In this document: piece after piece, positions 60,933-64,000 of the stretch | How the letters are laid out: each line of letters begins with the position of its first letter | Position numbering within the stretch: the first letter of the stretch is position 1 | NCBI GenBank assembly: GCA_905183005.1 | Contig: CAJJDO010000026.1 | Span: forward strand, 485,717-549,716 | DNA from: Paramecium pentaurelia | Taxonomy: Eukaryota; Ciliophora; Oligohymenophorea; Peniculida; Parameciidae | Reading direction: 5' to 3' | DNA length: 64,000 nucleotides | The notes under the pieces: model-generated | The model's input: only the letters and a program-made list of their open reading frames with translations | Told to the model about the DNA's origin: nothing | The model's database searches: none | Translations under genes and position numbers: made by a program

Positions 60933-61613
60933 TCAACCAGAACCCATAAATTATGAAGCAAATGTTCTTTTGGCAGATGCAAATACTGAAGAAAAGGCTC
61001 CTCCTGAAGAACCACTAGTTTCTTATTTATCTAAAGTTATAGCCTCAGTATCCCTCATTGTTACTCTTGCTATAATTACTGATGGATCTATTGTAATAAT
61101 TATTCTATTAAATATTATATAATTTTCTTATACCCTTGATCACAAATTTCATCAATTATAATAATGACTTAATCAAAGTTCTCTAATAAGGTTTTCTTAT
61201 TTATATGATCCTTTGTTATGTGATTTAAGGATTCATAAATTCCATTTATAACTTATGATAATATTATTTCATTTTCTTCAAAATCACCCAAAACAAACAA
61301 GTGTACTTCATTAAATGCCTTCATTACAATATTAAACTAACAATATTGAAATATCTCAGCTTTAGAATTATAATTATTAATTTATACTTTCACTTCCCTT
61401 AGTCAAACGAGCTCCAACTCTTTTCCCTTTCTCCCATACATTATGTTCAAATTATTTTTACACGTCAATATTTGTAATAACACCCTCAGGTACTCTCAAT
61501 AAATTCTTTGGAAATAATTAAGGATAATATTTAGAATATAGTCTTGTACCATCCTATGATCTTACAAATATTATTCCAAATATTTTAGATATAGAAGTAG
61601 ATAATTAACTCAT
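60933..61613 (-). CDS. COPZ: Coatomer zeta subunit (207 aa)
   Basis: Zeta-COP is the small longin-like subunit of the COPI coat, which works in Golgi-to-ER transport. Introns of 28 and 29 nt. Similarities: GIIFVRSQDGTRLYSKYY at the start, FVLGDFEENEIILSQVINGIYESL in the middle, and LLENFDQVIIIIDEICDQG followed by ITIDPSVIIARVTMR. The usual phrase here is DEIVDGGVILETDP, split by an intron at the Gly codon. A 30-residue C-terminal Ser/Gly/Ala-rich tail ends in FMGSG. Length is close to typical. Tandem with ATP12, 71 bp between. Confidence 0.9.
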
Positions 61614-61900
61614 AAAGTTTAATTAATAATAATTATTATTTTTATCAATATATAACATATTCAAATGAATTATATTTCAAAATATTAATAGTTATCACAT
61701 TCATTTATTTATTTAACATTTATTTCATTTTTAATACTTAATTTATATTAATTGATCTATGAATACTTTATTTTACAATACATTATTAATCATTATTATA
61801 CAATTAGAATATATATATATAAAATAATATGATTTATTTAACTAATGTAAATTAATATGAAATTTAATTTATAAAGTATATATTTAAATATAAATATAAA

Positions 61901-62983
61901 ATGTAAAGAGCTTAATCTGCTGCACCTAATATCGGTATTTTATGTATCTAAAATTAGACTTTCCTATGGAGGATATGTTTAAAATAGCAACTAGACAAAC
62001 ATCAGGTTTTGGAATTGAAGGATATGAAGCCCCAAAAAAGTACGTTGATCCAATTAAATAAATGGAAGAAAGAAAATTCTTAACTTAAAAGAAAGGTAAT
62101 TTTTGTTTATTATGTTTAAGGTTAAAAAAATAGAAATCATGTCACTAAAAGAGGTCATTATTTAGAAGATTTGTAAAAATTATATGAGAAGTTACCTGCA
62201 CCAAATAAATATGATATTGTTAAACCATGGGTTCCATTAAAATAAGAAGGAAGAGTAAAGAGTGCACCATAAAAGAGGTATATATTGATAATGTATGTTT
62301 AAATAGATGCACATTTATAGATTAAATATTCAAAGAGGCAAAAATAAGAGGAATTCCTGGTGCTGGTAAATATAATGTGATACCTACTCTTGAAGATGTT
62401 TTGAAAAAAGTAGAAGAAGATAAGAAGAAAAAAATAGCGTAATAGTTTCTTATTATTTTGAATAGACCTGTTGAAAGACCAACTTATTTAAATGAAATTT
62501 AACATTTAGCTGTAATCAATCCAGGCCCAGGAAATTATAATCCTCATGTAAAATTTCTATATGATTTTAATAGAGAATTGAAAAAAAACTAAAAATAAAT
62601 GAAACTAAACCATCTGATTAAATTGCTAAGCATAAAGAATAAGAAAGAAAGAGAGGTAAATCATGTTTACCTGATATTGGTACTTATAATCCAGAACCAG
62701 TTGAATTCACTTCATTTAATAAATTGTAATAATTAGCAAAAAAGAAGGACAAGTCTGATAAAAATGTTAATATTATTTATTAATTATTTTATAGAATTTT
62801 GGAAGAGAAGATAGATTTAAAGATCCAAAAAAAAGTAAATCTAAATAAGTTCCAGTTCCAGGTCCAGGTTAATATCCAATGATTGTATTATGGGCTGGAA
62901 AAGAGAAAGATAAAAACAATCCAAAAAAAAAGAATTATTTAGATATTACCACAAGAGGCATTTCTCGTTCAATATATTATTGA
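61901..62983 (+). CDS. PG-rich (SHIPPO/STPG-like) axonemal-type protein (307 aa)
   Basis: Six introns of 23-29 nt, the most intron-dense gene here. Pro-Gly motifs recur: GIPGAGKYNV, INPGPGNYNPH, LPDIGTYNPEP and VPGPGQYPM. These match sperm-tail PG-rich (SHIPPO/STPG) repeats, found on the inside of ciliary doublet microtubules. The remainder is Lys/Pro-rich. A ciliary microtubule-associated role is likely from the repeats. The ending KNYLDITTRGISRSIYY resembles the conserved C-terminus seen in such proteins. Start MQRAQSAAPNI. Confidence 0.85.
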
Positions 62984-63023
62984 ATTAAACTTTGTTAATT
63001 ATTAAATTTTTCATTACACAAAA

Positions 63024-64000
63024 ATGAATGGAATGATGAAATCTTTGTATATTGAGGACAATGTCTCTATTAATTTAAAAGATATACCAATTCCTTAACC
63101 ATCAAATGGATAAGTATTGATTAAGGTTGAATATGCTCCAGTCAATCCATTTGATAAAGAATTTCTAAATGGATACAAAATTGGTTAAAAATAATTAGTA
63201 AGTACTGTTCCTGGATTTGAAGGATCAGGTACAGTTATAGCTTCAGGGTAACTTAGAATATAAAATATTAAGTGGTGGTTTATTAGGTTGGCAATTAAAA
63301 GGAAATCGCGTAGCATTTTATACAGAACATTAATTTGGAGCTTATGGTTAATATGCAATAGCAGATGTAAATTATTGTGCTGAATTACCTAAAAATATTA
63401 CATTTTAAGAAGGTTGTTGTAGTTTTATAAATCCTATGTCTGTTTTAATGATGTATCAATTATTAGGGAATGCATCTGGAATTGTGTCTACTGGTGCATG
63501 TACAAATATAGGAAGAATGTTAATGAGATATTGTTAATCTAAAGGAATAAATGTTATTAATATTGTTAAATCTTAAGGAGAAGAAAAACTATTGAAAGAT
63601 GAAGGAGCAAAACTTATTTTAAATATAAATCAAGAAGATTTCGATGAAAAACTAAAATTAATGTCTTCTTCATATAAGTATATTTAATCATATTAATAAT
63701 ATATAGTACAACGGTTCTATTTGATTCAATTGGAGGAGATCAATTAAGTAGAATATTGAATCTCATGCCAAATAATTCAAGAACTTATCTATATGCTAAT
63801 TATTCAAAAAAATCACTTGAAGGAATATATAGTGCTAATTTAATGTATTAAAATAAAAAGATATTTGGGTAATTACTATGAATATTTAATAGATTTTCTT
63901 TTGTAGATATTTTATAAAGTAAAAATATAATTCAATTAAAATTGATGATGAAAGAAATCTTAAATAATATTTAAGGATGTTTTAAGACTTTGCCAACTCA
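63024..64000 (+). CDS. MDR-family quinone/enoyl reductase, 3' end outside window
   Basis: Medium-chain dehydrogenase/reductase, NAD(P)H-dependent and without visible catalytic zinc ligands. Introns of 25, 29 and 24 nt. Motifs: IPIPQPSNGQVLIKVEYAPVN, PFDKEFLNGY, VPGFEGSGTVIASG, GNRVAFYTEH, GAYGQYAIAD, FINPMSVLMMYQ, then a Rossmann segment where the usual AxGxxG reads STGACTNIGRML, then VLFDSIGGDQL. It resembles quinone oxidoreductases or mitochondrial enoyl reductases. The first Gly of the nucleotide loop is conserved. The frame is open at base 64000. Confidence 0.88.

Overview
The window reads as macronuclear DNA of a ciliate, most likely a Paramecium species. Three things point there. It is extremely AT-rich. 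Nearly every gene is open only if TAA and TAG are read as glutamine, with TGA as the one stop. Genes are interrupted by tiny introns of 19-34 nt, almost all GTA...TAG or AAG. I placed each intron by hand so that the spliced length is a multiple of three and the protein stays like its family. A standard-code reading shows only fragments here. Genes are tightly packed on both strands; many neighbours end tail to tail 12-50 bp apart.

Layout. 1-9847: a 2,835-aa cysteine-rich, beta-helix-like, multi-pass surface protein (minus). 10350-20846: a small gene, a 2,517-aa VLIG-type GTPase ending in a vWA domain, and two small proteins starting Met-Gly. 21397-31581: an IQ/ankyrin protein, a polyQ kinase, a type I membrane protein, an EF-hand/ankyrin/bromodomain protein and three unknown small genes, one carrying in-frame TGAs. 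31636-38789: a membrane protein, mitochondrial GUF1, a stomatin-like SPFH protein, a tail-anchored Rab-like protein, and an E1-like protein that lacks the catalytic cysteine. 39723-44947: NOP10, SEC61 beta, a PUF protein with a prion-like tail, and small unknowns. 45354-52977: a MORN protein beside a decayed MORN copy, a coiled-coil protein, a CDPK, a glutaminyl cyclotransferase, a PPC/DUF296 protein with a signal-like start, and two overlapping small genes. 53096-64000: a broken small gene, an FCP1/NIF phosphatase, an HTH protein, a repeat protein with a carbonic-anhydrase-like end, ATP12, zeta-COP, a PG-rich (SHIPPO-like) protein and the start of an MDR oxidoreductase.

The genes do not form one pathway or an operon. 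Housekeeping genes (GUF1, NOP10, SEC61 beta, ATP12, zeta-COP) are mixed with signalling genes (CDPK, kinase, phosphatase, Rab-like) and ciliate-specific ones. The most unusual content is the pseudo-E1, the giant GTPase-vWA protein, the Rab-like protein with a membrane tail, the PUF protein whose Q-rich tail is written in TAA codons, and two short frames with internal TGA codons. No tRNA, rRNA, CRISPR array or mobile element was recognised.
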